From contig JALQVB010000007.1 of assembly GCA_023260495.1 (NCBI GenBank), positions 1 through 25,971 on the forward strand: a stretch of 25,971 bases of DNA, read 5' to 3'. The notes beneath the pieces were generated by a model. It ran no database searches. It had not been told where the DNA came from and saw nothing but the letters and a program-made list of their open reading frames with translations. Below, piece by piece: positions 7,058 to 14,794 of the stretch. The position numbers were made by a program, and so were the translations under genes. Source of the DNA: Aquiluna sp. Its GTDB lineage: Bacteria > Actinomycetota > Actinomycetes > Actinomycetales > Microbacteriaceae. Each line of letters starts with the position of its first letter. Within the stretch, counting starts at the first letter, position 1.

Positions 7058-8563
7058 GTGAAATTAGAGTTACGCGGTATCACCAAGCGTTTTGGAACGC
7101 TGGTTGCAAATGATTCGATTGACCTAACGGTCAACCCGGGCGAAATACACGCCCTGCTCGGGGAAAACGGGGCTGGTAAATCCACCCTGATGAACGTCCT
7201 ATACGGTCTTTACACCGCGGACGAGGGCCAAATTCTGCTTGATGACAAGCCACAAGATTTCGATGGCCCGGGCGATGCCATGGCCGCCGGTATTGGCATG
7301 GTGCACCAGCACTTCATGCTCATTCCAGTTTTCACAGTCGCTGAAAACGTTGCCCTGGGGCACGAGCCGACCAAGGCCCTAGGTGCGCTGGACACCGCCA
7401 AGGCTCGGCAGCAGGTAATTGAGATTTCGGAGCGCTTTGGTTTCAATGTCGACCCAGACGCACTCGTTGAGGATCTACCAGTTGGCGTGCAGCAGCGAGT
7501 TGAGATCATCAAGGCGCTGTCGCGTGATGCCAAAGTTCTGGTGCTGGATGAGCCAACCGCGGTGCTGACTCCGCAGGAGACCGACGAGCTGATGGAGATC
7601 ATGCGCCAGCTTGCCTCCAGCGGCACATCAATTGTCTTTATCACCCACAAGCTGCGCGAGGTGAAGGAAGTAGCCGACACAATCACCGTTATCCGCCTGG
7701 GCAAGGTAGTTGGTAGCGCATCCCCAAATGCCTCAACCTCGGAGCTTGCCTCGCTGATGGTTGGTCGTGAGGTCGAGCTCACCATCTCAAAGAAGCAGGC
7801 AGAGGTCGGCGATGTGATTCTCAAGGTGGAGGACATTGCCGCACTGGATGATCGTGGCCAGCGCGCTGTGGACGGCGTTAGCTTTGAGGTTCGCGGTGGC
7901 GAGGTGCTGGCTGTCGCCGGCGTCCAGGGAAATGGGCAGACCGAGTTGGCCGAGGTGCTGCTTGGACTTCGCTCCAGCCTCTCGGGCCGCGGCCACATCG
8001 AACTAACTGGTCAGGACGTGACCGAGGCATCGGTTCGCGCCCGACTCGACATTGGTCTGGGCTACGTCCCTGAAGACCGCAAAAAGGACGGCTTGGTTTC
8101 AGAGTTCACCATTGCAGAGAACATGATGCTGAACGCTTCATACAAGTCGCGGTTCACCAAGGGTTTGAGCATCAACTTCCCAGCACGAGCAAAGATTTCG
8201 GCCGACCTGGTCAAAGAATTTGATGTTAGAACCCCATCGATTGACACCCCGGCAGGAAACCTTTCGGGTGGAAATCAGCAGAAAGTTGTGGTTGCCAGGG
8301 AGCTGTCTCGGGATGTCAACCTGTTGATCGCAGCCCAGCCAACTCGTGGTGTGGATGTTGGCTCAATCGAGTTCATCCACGAGCAAATCATTTCAGAGCG
8401 CGATGCCGGGAAGGCAGTGCTACTGATCTCCACGGAGTTGGATGAGGTCTTGGCGCTGGCTGACCGTATTGCGGTGATGTATCGGGGCAAGATCGTGGGA
8501 ATTGTTGAACCAAGTGCCACCCGAGAGCAACTTGGCAAGCTAATGGCGGGAGTGAGCGCATGA
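7058..8563 (+). CDS. Nucleoside ABC importer, ATP-binding protein with two nucleotide-binding domains
   Basis: Cytoplasmic ATPase energising the importer. It has 501 residues with two ABC domains in tandem, as in RbsA/NupO-type transporters. Domain 1 has Walker A GENGAGKS (35-42), signature LPVGVQQRVEI and Walker B VLVLDEPTAVL. Domain 2 has the degenerate Walker A usual for this family (GVQGNGQTEL), an intact signature LSGGNQQKVVVAREL and LLIAAQPTRGVD in place of a classic Walker B. The start is GTG at 7058, with AAGGAG at 7046-7051. The stop overlaps the first permease start as ATGA, so the two are translationally coupled. Confidence 0.95.
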   Translation: MKLELRGITKRFGTLVANDSIDLTVNPGEIHALLGENGAGKSTLMNVLYGLYTADEGQILLDDKPQDFDGPGDAMAAGIGMVHQHFMLIPVFTVAENVALGHEPTKALGALDTAKARQQVIEISERFGFNVDPDALVEDLPVGVQQRVEIIKALSRDAKVLVLDEPTAVLTPQETDELMEIMRQLASSGTSIVFITHKLREVKEVADTITVIRLGKVVGSASPNASTSELASLMVGREVELTISKKQAEVGDVILKVEDIAALDDRGQRAVDGVSFEVRGGEVLAVAGVQGNGQTELAEVLLGLRSSLSGRGHIELTGQDVTEASVRARLDIGLGYVPEDRKKDGLVSEFTIAENMMLNASYKSRFTKGLSINFPARAKISADLVKEFDVRTPSIDTPAGNLSGGNQQKVVVARELSRDVNLLIAAQPTRGVDVGSIEFIHEQIISERDAGKAVLLISTELDEVLALADRIAVMYRGKIVGIVEPSATREQLGKLMAGVSA

Positions 8564-9783
8564 GCAACAACGAAGATCGCTTCTCGCAGGCGCTAAAGGA
8601 AATCCTGGCCGGAGGTTTCACCAGAACCATCATTTCGGTGATTTTGGGCTTCTTGGTGGGCGCCCTGTTCATGATTGGGTCGAACCCGGAGTTCATCGAG
8701 TCGCTCGGATACTTCTTCTCTCGGCCTGCTGACGCGCTTGGTGCGGCCTGGTCGGTGGTCAACGAAGGCTATGGAGCGCTATTCAAGGGTGCTATTTACA
8801 ACGGCGATGCCGACACCTTCGTGAAGGCCATCAAGCCGATGACAGAGACACTTCGATTGGGAGCACCGCTGATCCTTGCGGGTCTTGGTTTGGGCCTAAC
8901 CTTCCGAGTCGGACTTTTCAACATTGGTGGAACCGGACAGCTAATCACCGGACTGATTTTTGCCGTGTTTGTCGCTACCCGCATGGAACTGCCGTTCTTC
9001 CTGCACCTCCCGCTGGCGATTATCGCCGCGGTAGTTGGAGCCACTTTGCTTGGTGCGCTGGTTGGCTTCTTGAAGGCCCGCACCGGTGCGCATGAGGTGA
9101 TTCTCACCATCATGTTCAACTACATAATGTTGTATTTCTTTACCTTCCTGATGCGCGATCCGGCCCTGCTTCAGGAGCAGGCCGCGACCGGAAATCCGAA
9201 GGCAGATCCTGCTGCCGAAACCGCGCTACTGCCGCTGCTGCTGGGCGATGAGTTCAAGCTGCACTGGGGCATCATCTTGGCGATAGTTGCCGTGTTTGTG
9301 TTCTGGTGGCTGATGGAGCGATCCACGATTGGTTTCCGGCTTCGCATGGTCGGTTACAACCCCGATGCAGCCCGGGCCGCGGGAATCAACGTGGAGCGGA
9401 CCTATGTGCTGGCGATGGGCCTTTCGGCCGCCTTCGTCGGATTGGCAGCTGCCAATCAGGCCCTGGGAACGCAATTTGGTCTGACGCCAAGCGCTCACGC
9501 CAACATTGGCTTCGACGCCATCACTGTGGCCCTGCTGGGAGGCTCGAACGCACCGGGCATCTTGCTTGCCGGCCTGCTCTTCGGTGCCTTCAAGGCCGGC
9601 TCGCCTTCGATGCAGGTGCTGGGCGTTTCGCCTGAGGTGCTCGGCATCGTTCAAGGAGCAATCGTGCTGTTCATTGCAGCGCCGCCGCTGATCCGGGCAA
9701 TGTTCCGACTTCCCAAGCCGCAGACCACAAATGTTCTTGGCGAAATACGAGATCGAATCTTTAGGAAGGGAGGTGCCAAATGA
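8560..9783 (+). CDS. Nucleoside ABC importer, permease 1
   Basis: Integral membrane permease of the BPD_transp_2/LivH-like family. It has 407 residues and about ten hydrophobic segments. The region RTGAHEVILTIMFNYI matches the conserved coupling segment of nucleoside permeases of the YufP/RnsC type. GGTGQLI near residue 125 and GYNPDAARAAGINVERTY in the second half are further family features. The N-terminal 20 residues are polar and cytoplasmic. It overlaps the ATPase upstream and the second permease downstream, each by ATGA, which indicates a heteromeric permease made in fixed proportion. Confidence 0.93.
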   Translation: MSNNEDRFSQALKEILAGGFTRTIISVILGFLVGALFMIGSNPEFIESLGYFFSRPADALGAAWSVVNEGYGALFKGAIYNGDADTFVKAIKPMTETLRLGAPLILAGLGLGLTFRVGLFNIGGTGQLITGLIFAVFVATRMELPFFLHLPLAIIAAVVGATLLGALVGFLKARTGAHEVILTIMFNYIMLYFFTFLMRDPALLQEQAATGNPKADPAAETALLPLLLGDEFKLHWGIILAIVAVFVFWWLMERSTIGFRLRMVGYNPDAARAAGINVERTYVLAMGLSAAFVGLAAANQALGTQFGLTPSAHANIGFDAITVALLGGSNAPGILLAGLLFGAFKAGSPSMQVLGVSPEVLGIVQGAIVLFIAAPPLIRAMFRLPKPQTTNVLGEIRDRIFRKGGAK

Positions 9784-11036
9784 GCATCGTAGAGCTATCT
9801 AAAGAAGAGCGCATTGGCTTTAAGTCCCCGTTCATCATGGGCGGCTTGGGCCTGCTGGTTCTGGTTTTCTTTGGCCTTCTAGGCCGTGAAGGGGATTCCA
9901 CCTTCCTGCTCTCTCGCAAAGACGATGTTGTGCAGCTTCCCGAGCTTCCGGTGGACTCCTCAACCTTGGGTCTGGTATCCGGACTGCTAATGCTGGCAAT
10001 CGCCAGCTACTCCTTCGTGCTTGCTCGGCAAAACCGCAAGAGCCCAATGTGGCTAGCAGTAATCTTCGGCCTGCTAGGGGTAGTCGCGCTGCTTGGCTGG
10101 CTGGCAACCGGGAACACAATCCCGGTCGCATTCATCGCCGGAACGGCGCTGGTGCTTGCGGTTCCAATCATGCTGGGCGCCATGGGCGGATTGATGTGTG
10201 AGCGAGTCGGTATTACCAACATTGCCATTGAGGCTCAGCTGCTCACAGGTGCTTTCCTGGCGGCTGTTGTGGCTTCGATCACCGACAGCTACACCCTGGG
10301 AATCATCGCCGCCATGATCGGTGGCGCTTTGGTTTCGATGGTGCTGGCGGTGTTCTCCATCAAGTTCCTGGCTCAGCAGATCATCGTGGGTGTTGTCTTG
10401 AATGTGCTGATTATTGGAATCACCAACTTCCTCTACCAGCAGTGGCTCACCGAGGATGCCGAGAACGTAAACTTCCCCGGCACCCTGGACATCATCAAGA
10501 TTCCAGTGCTGAGCGACATTCCAGTAATCGGACCGGTGATTTTTGAAAACCGCATTACGGTGTTCGCGGCGCTAGTGATCGTGCCTACGCTCTACTTCGT
10601 GCTCTTCAAGACCAAGCTCGGCCTTCGGGCCAGGGCTGTTGGTGAGCACCCGCTAGCGGCAGACACAGTGGGTATTAGCGTGGCCCGCACCAGATTCTGG
10701 TGGGTCACCATTGGTGGCATGTCGGCCGGCCTCGGCGGGGCGGCAATGACCATCGGTGGCGGTGGTGCATTTGGTCGCGAAATGGCCGGAGGTCTTGGAT
10801 TTATTGCCTTGGCCGTGGTCATCCTTGGCCGTTGGCACCCAATCTCCGCGGCCTTTGCGGCGTTGCTGTTTGGCTTCTCCATCATCTTGCGTATTTGGGC
10901 CAACCAGGTGAGCCCTGGCTTCCCAACCGACTTCATCGCGATGGTGCCATACGCCGTCACCATCATTGCCGTGGTTGCATTTGTTGGTCAATCGAGACCG
11001 CCGAAGGCGCTCGCGATTCCTTATACCAAGGGGTAA
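9780..11036 (+). CDS. Nucleoside ABC importer, permease 2
   Basis: Second membrane permease of the importer, 418 residues, YufQ/RnsD-like. Hydrophobic segments run from about residue 18 to 405. GGLMCERVGITNIAIEAQLL and the later AVGEHPLAADTVGISVAR are characteristic of BPD_transp_2 permeases for nucleosides and sugars. A glycine-rich stretch near residues 315-335 (GGMSAGLGGAAMTIGGGG) lies at a helix boundary. The ATG overlaps the permease 1 stop (ATGA), and cytidine deaminase begins 3 nt after its stop, joining uptake to catabolism in one operon. Confidence 0.93.
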   Translation: MSIVELSKEERIGFKSPFIMGGLGLLVLVFFGLLGREGDSTFLLSRKDDVVQLPELPVDSSTLGLVSGLLMLAIASYSFVLARQNRKSPMWLAVIFGLLGVVALLGWLATGNTIPVAFIAGTALVLAVPIMLGAMGGLMCERVGITNIAIEAQLLTGAFLAAVVASITDSYTLGIIAAMIGGALVSMVLAVFSIKFLAQQIIVGVVLNVLIIGITNFLYQQWLTEDAENVNFPGTLDIIKIPVLSDIPVIGPVIFENRITVFAALVIVPTLYFVLFKTKLGLRARAVGEHPLAADTVGISVARTRFWWVTIGGMSAGLGGAAMTIGGGGAFGREMAGGLGFIALAVVILGRWHPISAAFAALLFGFSIILRIWANQVSPGFPTDFIAMVPYAVTIIAVVAFVGQSRPPKALAIPYTKG

Positions 11037-11038
11037 TC

Positions 11039-11428
11039 ATGGACATTGATTGGAATAAGCTCACCGCAGCTGCCACAGAGGCAATGCACAACGCCTACGC
11101 CCCGTACTCCAACTACCCGGTTGGCGCGGCAGCGCTGGTTGATGATGGTCGCATCATTACCGGGGCCAACGTGGAGAATGCGTCGTATGGGCTGGGACTT
11201 TGTGCCGAGTGTTCGATGGTCAGCGAGCTTTTTCGCACCGGCGGCGGTCGACTGGTCGCCTTTGCTTGCGTGAACGGACAGGGCGAGACCATCATGCCTT
11301 GTGGCCGCTGCCGGCAGCTGCTGAACGAGCATGCGGCCCCAAACATGCTGCTGCAGACCGTGAGCGGCATCAAGACCATGGCAGAGGTGCTGCCAGATGC
11401 ATTCGGACGTGAGGATCTAAACCAGTGA
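11039..11428 (+). CDS. cdd: Cytidine deaminase
   Basis: Zinc hydrolase converting cytidine and deoxycytidine to uridine and deoxyuridine. It has 129 residues, the size of the homotetrameric short form. The motif NVENASYGLGLCAE places Zn ligand C55 and catalytic E57. PCGRC gives Zn ligands C88 and C91. The ATG at 11039 has AAGGGG at 11028-11033 as ribosome binding site. The frame is open further upstream, but that part is only a shadow of the permease. The stop overlaps the GTG of the next gene (GTGA). Its product feeds the thymidine/uridine phosphorylase encoded next. Confidence 0.96.
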   Translation: MDIDWNKLTAAATEAMHNAYAPYSNYPVGAAALVDDGRIITGANVENASYGLGLCAECSMVSELFRTGGGRLVAFACVNGQGETIMPCGRCRQLLNEHAAPNMLLQTVSGIKTMAEVLPDAFGREDLNQ

Positions 11429-12702
11429 ATTTTTCCGCAGTTGAGCTAATCATCAAGAAGCGCGAGCATGAGGAGCTCACAACCGATGAGATTCGCTGGC
11501 TAGTCGCGAATTACACCTCTGGGGTGGTGGCAGACGAGCAGATGTCGGCGATGGCGATGGCGATTTTGCTCAACGGCATGAACCGCCGCGAGATCCTAGA
11601 TCTGACCATGGCGATGATTGATTCCGGTGAGCGCCTTGACTTCTCGGGTCTCAGCATGCCAACTGCAGACAAGCATTCCACCGGTGGCGTGGGGGACAAG
11701 ATAACCCTGCCGCTGGCACCTTTGGTTGCCTCCTACGGGGTTGCCGTGCCGCAACTTTCTGGCAGAGGCCTTGGCCACACCGGCGGCACCCTGGACAAGA
11801 TGGAGGCCATTTCCGGTTGGCAGGCCTCGGTCTCCAACACCGAGCTCTACAGCCAGCTTGCCGAGGTCGGCGCCGTGGTGTGTGCTGCGGGAGCTGGATT
11901 GGCCCCAGCCGACAGGAAGCTCTATTCGCTGCGCGATGTGACTGGCACCGTAGAGGCCATCCCGCTGATTGCCTCGTCCATCATGAGCAAGAAGATCGCC
12001 GAGGGCACATCGGCCCTGGTGCTGGATGTCAAGGTTGGCTCCGGAGCATTTATGAAGACCCTCGACCGGGCAGGCGAGCTGGCTCGCACACTCGTGCAGA
12101 TTGGTCAGGATGCCGGCGTGAAGACGTCGGCACTGCTTACCGACATGTCGACGCCGCTTGGCAAGAAGATCGGCAATGCGCTCGAGGTGGAGGAGTCCCT
12201 CGAAGTGCTCTCTGGCGGCGGACCGCAGGATGTCATCGAGATCACCGTGGAGCTGGCCAAGGAGATGCTGGCCCACTGCGGCATCACCGATGTCGACCCA
12301 CTGGAAAACCTCCAAAACGGCAAGGGGCTTGAGAAATGGCGTCAGATGATTTCGGCTCAAGGCGGCGACCCTGACGCGGAGCTACCAAAGGCCAAGGAGT
12401 GGCACACCATTCGCGCGGGCTCTGATGGCTTTATTTCCCGCCTAGATGCGCTATCTGTTGGTGTGGCATCTTGGCGCCTGGGAGCTGGTCGCGAGCGCAA
12501 AGAGGATGCCGTTCAGTTTGGTGCTGGAATCGAATTGCACCACCAGCTGGGCGAGAAGGTTGCCGCTGGTGACGCCCTAATGACCCTTTACACCGATACT
12601 CCAGAGAAATTTGAGCGAGCGATTGCGCTGGCGGAATCCGCGGTCGAATTCAGCGACACTCAGCCGCAGCCTCGAGAGATTATTCTGGGACGCGTCAGTT
12701 AG
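11425..12702 (+). CDS. deoA: Thymidine / pyrimidine-nucleoside phosphorylase
   Basis: Phosphorolysis of thymidine and (deoxy)uridine to base and (deoxy)ribose-1-phosphate. It has 425 residues and the three-part fold of the NP-II family. An N-terminal helical domain is followed by KHSTGGVGDK (83-92, phosphate binding) and the family signature SGRGLGHTGGTLDK (112-125). SSIMSKKIAEG and DVKVGSGAFMK complete the active site, and the C-terminal alpha/beta domain ends in ILGRVS. The start is GTG 11425, overlapping the cdd stop. Whether it prefers thymidine or also uridine cannot be told from sequence alone; NCBI-style names deoA and pdp both occur for such proteins. Confidence 0.95.
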   Translation: MNFSAVELIIKKREHEELTTDEIRWLVANYTSGVVADEQMSAMAMAILLNGMNRREILDLTMAMIDSGERLDFSGLSMPTADKHSTGGVGDKITLPLAPLVASYGVAVPQLSGRGLGHTGGTLDKMEAISGWQASVSNTELYSQLAEVGAVVCAAGAGLAPADRKLYSLRDVTGTVEAIPLIASSIMSKKIAEGTSALVLDVKVGSGAFMKTLDRAGELARTLVQIGQDAGVKTSALLTDMSTPLGKKIGNALEVEESLEVLSGGGPQDVIEITVELAKEMLAHCGITDVDPLENLQNGKGLEKWRQMISAQGGDPDAELPKAKEWHTIRAGSDGFISRLDALSVGVASWRLGAGRERKEDAVQFGAGIELHHQLGEKVAAGDALMTLYTDTPEKFERAIALAESAVEFSDTQPQPREIILGRVS

Positions 12703-12710
12703 GAACCCCA

Positions 12711-13796
12711 TTGGACATTCAAGCGCTACCCAAGATTTCACTTCACGACCATCTCGATGGCGGGCTGCGGCCGCAAACCATCGTTGAGCTGGCAGACGAG
12801 ATAGGGCACGAACTGCCACGCAAGAGTGCGCTTGAGCTGGCGGACTGGTTTGCCGAGGTCTGCAACTCCGGGTCGCTGGTGAAATACCTCGAGGCTTTCG
12901 ATCACACCACCGCTGTGATGCAGACCCGCAAGGGGCTCGAGCGAATCGCCTACGAGAGTGTGCTGGATCTTGCCGAAGACGGCGTTATCTACGCCGAGCT
13001 TCGCTGGGCACCCGAGCAGCACCTCGGTGCAGGGCTGAGCCTGGATGAAACGGTTGAGGCCGTGCAGGATGGCCTGGAGCGCGGCATGGAGGAAGTTGGC
13101 AATCGCGGCGGCTTTATTCGCACCGGACAGCTGGTAAGCGCGATGCGCCAGAACAATCGCGCCCTGGAGATTGCCGAGCTGGCCGTGCGCCACCGCAACA
13201 ACGGGGTCGTTGGTTTCGATATCGCAGGTCCCGAGCAGGGTTTTTTGCCCTCTCAGCACAAGGCTGCCTTTGACTATCTGGCCAGTGAGCTGTTCCCGGT
13301 GACAGTGCATGCCGGCGAGGCTGACGGGGTGGACTCGATCAAGGACGCAATAGTCTCCGGTAGGGCACTGCGCCTTGGCCACGGCGTTCGACTAGTCGAG
13401 GACATTATGTTCTCTCGCACCGAGGGCGATACCGATCTGGTGGTGCTGGGTCCGGTAGCTCAGTGGGTGCACGATCGCGGCATCGCCCTGGAGGTATCGC
13501 CCAGCTCAAACTTGCAGACCGGTGCTTTCTCGATGATGGGTGACAGCATGGCTGACCACCCATTTGATGTGCTCTATGACCTTGGCTTCAAGGTGACCGT
13601 GAACACCGATAATCGCCTGATGAGCGGAACCTCGCTGACTCGTGAGCTGGAGATTCTGGTGGACACCTTTGGCTACACCGTCGCCGACCTGGAGCAGTTC
13701 CAGCTCAATGCCGCCGAGGCTGCCTTCCAGGGAATGCCAGAACGTGAAGAGTTGATGGACATGATTGAGATCGGTTTCGCTCGCCAGCAGGGCTAG
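12711..13796 (+). CDS. add: Adenosine deaminase
   Basis: Zinc-dependent conversion of (deoxy)adenosine to (deoxy)inosine. It has 361 residues and a TIM-barrel metalloenzyme fold. Zn ligands H12 and H14 lie in LHDHLDGG, H200 in VHAGE, and D300 in NTDNR. Catalytic E203 and H224 (LGHGVR) are present. The position after the Zn aspartate is N301 where vertebrate enzymes have Asp, a variant I recall from actinobacterial and some Firmicutes enzymes. The start is TTG at 12711, 8 bp after the deoA stop, with AGGAA at 12701-12705. Its inosine product is a substrate for the purine nucleoside phosphorylase encoded at 16391-17212. Confidence 0.95.
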   Translation: MDIQALPKISLHDHLDGGLRPQTIVELADEIGHELPRKSALELADWFAEVCNSGSLVKYLEAFDHTTAVMQTRKGLERIAYESVLDLAEDGVIYAELRWAPEQHLGAGLSLDETVEAVQDGLERGMEEVGNRGGFIRTGQLVSAMRQNNRALEIAELAVRHRNNGVVGFDIAGPEQGFLPSQHKAAFDYLASELFPVTVHAGEADGVDSIKDAIVSGRALRLGHGVRLVEDIMFSRTEGDTDLVVLGPVAQWVHDRGIALEVSPSSNLQTGAFSMMGDSMADHPFDVLYDLGFKVTVNTDNRLMSGTSLTRELEILVDTFGYTVADLEQFQLNAAEAAFQGMPEREELMDMIEIGFARQQG

Positions 13797-13849
13797 CTTC
13801 GCTTCTTAGAAATTTACCTGGGCGTAACCACGCCAAGAGACTTGAATGG

Positions 13850-14134
13850 TTGGATACTTTCGTGCTTATTTACACAGTCTGCGGAGCTGGAATTGGAACC
13901 AGCGTGCTCCTAAAATCCAACGTCGACCGCGTGTTAGAGACACTCGGCCTGGAGGCCGAGGTGAAGGCGGTAAGCATTGCCGAGGCTGCCAAACCTGACT
14001 CACCGGCGCAGCTGATTCTCACCACTCCAGAGATTGTTGAGGAGCTGGCCGGCAATCACAGCGAGATCGTTGCCATCAATTCCATCTTTGATCTTGCCGA
14101 GCTGCAGGAGAAACTTCAGCAATCACTGGGCTAG
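13850..14134 (+). CDS. Orphan PTS EIIB component (ascorbate/galactitol/lactose-like)
   Basis: A small cytoplasmic phosphocarrier domain of 94 residues. The phosphocysteine loop is at the N-terminus, C11 in CGAGIGTSVLLK, as in the UlaB/GatB type of EIIB. A Rossmann-like remainder has LILTTPEIVEEL and AINSIFDLAELQEKL. EIIB normally passes phosphate from EIIA to a sugar bound by EIIC, but no EIIA, EIIC, HPr or EI is in the window. The start is uncertain: TTG 13850 gives MDTFVLIY, whereas GTG 13862 would give VLIYTVC, and neither has a clear ribosome binding site. It lies between the salvage genes and a flavoprotein. The family call is good; its role here is unknown. Confidence 0.8.
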   Translation: MDTFVLIYTVCGAGIGTSVLLKSNVDRVLETLGLEAEVKAVSIAEAAKPDSPAQLILTTPEIVEELAGNHSEIVAINSIFDLAELQEKLQQSLG

Positions 14135-14137
14135 CAT
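14132..14137 (+). promoter_or_regulatory. -10 box overlapping the EIIB stop codon
   Basis: TAGCAT begins with the TAG stop of the EIIB gene and ends 6 nt before the ATG at 14144, with no usable ribosome binding site between. This fits a leaderless start for the flavoprotein gene. Confidence 0.4.
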
Positions 14138-14143
14138 TCAAGG

Positions 14144-14794
14144 ATGCAACCAGGTAATACCGAACGCACCAAACTGAAGCGACTTGCCTACAAGGCCTCC
14201 GAATCGCAAAGCGACCTCTACTCGATTCTGGATGACAACTACGTTGTTCACGTTGGGCTGGTCAGCGAGCAGGGGCCCCTTGTAATTCCGATGGCATACG
14301 GCCGGGTTGGCAACACCCTCTACCTGCACGGTTCCACAGGTTCGCGACTTATGCGCCTGCTCGCGCAAAACCCGGCGGTTTGCATCAGCCTCACCGAGCT
14401 CACCGCGCTCAAGATTTCTCGCAGCACATTCAACTCAGGCATGCACTACCGCTCGGTGATGATTTTTGGAAACGCCAGGCTGATAGCGGATGAAGAGAAG
14501 GCGGTCGCGCTGGATGCCCTCAGTGATGCTCTGGTGCCGGGCAGGGTTGCTGAGTCCCGACCAATGACCAAGAAAGAGATTGCAGCTACCATCATCGTCG
14601 CGGTCGAGCTGGATGAAACCTCGGTCAAGATAGGTGTAAACGAGGTAGACGACCCGGAAGAAGACATGAACCTTGGCTACTGGGCCGGCATAGTTCCGTT
14701 GCAAACCAGGTTTGGTCAGCCAATTCCAGCCGACGAGGAGTCTCGGGGGCTTCCGGTGCCACCGAGCATCCAAAGGCTTATTGATAAGAGCTAA
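14144..14794 (+). CDS. Pyridoxamine 5'-phosphate oxidase-like (NimA-type) flavin-binding protein
   Basis: A 216-residue protein of the FMN-binding split-barrel superfamily, closest in pattern to the NimA/flavin-nucleotide-binding group. Family features are LDDNYVVHVGLV, GPLVIPMAYG, YLHGSTGSRLMRLL, VCISLTELTALKI and HYRSVMIFGNARLI, in that order. Such proteins bind FMN, F420 or heme and reduce diverse substrates; the substrate here cannot be named. The start ATG 14144 follows a TAGCAT box, so the mRNA is probably leaderless. Its 3' end overlaps the convergent mutase gene by 17 nt (14778-14794). No link to nucleoside salvage is evident beyond position. Confidence 0.82.
   Translation: MQPGNTERTKLKRLAYKASESQSDLYSILDDNYVVHVGLVSEQGPLVIPMAYGRVGNTLYLHGSTGSRLMRLLAQNPAVCISLTELTALKISRSTFNSGMHYRSVMIFGNARLIADEEKAVALDALSDALVPGRVAESRPMTKKEIAATIIVAVELDETSVKIGVNEVDDPEEDMNLGYWAGIVPLQTRFGQPIPADEESRGLPVPPSIQRLIDKS

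Noticed and set aside
7900..8370. Second nucleotide-binding domain of the ABC ATPase lacks a normal Walker A lysine and Walker B acidic pair
   Set aside because: This asymmetry is usual for double-domain sugar/nucleoside importer ATPases of the RbsA type; the signature LSGGNQQ is intact.
10700..11038. Upstream extension of the cytidine deaminase frame
   Set aside because: It overlaps permease 2 in another frame. ATG 11039 with AAGGGG upstream gives the standard 129-residue enzyme.
11596..12360. Long minus-strand frame inside the deoA gene, and other long antisense frames (for example 7210-7998 and 12738-13382)
   Set aside because: They are shadows of well-supported genes, with His/Ser/Arg-rich products and no recognisable domain.
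13611..13616. Adenosine deaminase has NTDN instead of the NTDD of vertebrate enzymes
   Set aside because: The Zn aspartate is kept, and I recall the Asn variant from actinobacterial and other bacterial adenosine deaminases, so it is not a sign of a broken enzyme.
13811..13840. GGCGT/ACGCC hairpin between adenosine deaminase and EIIB
   Set aside because: Only 5 bp with a 4-nt loop and no T-run; too weak to call a terminator.
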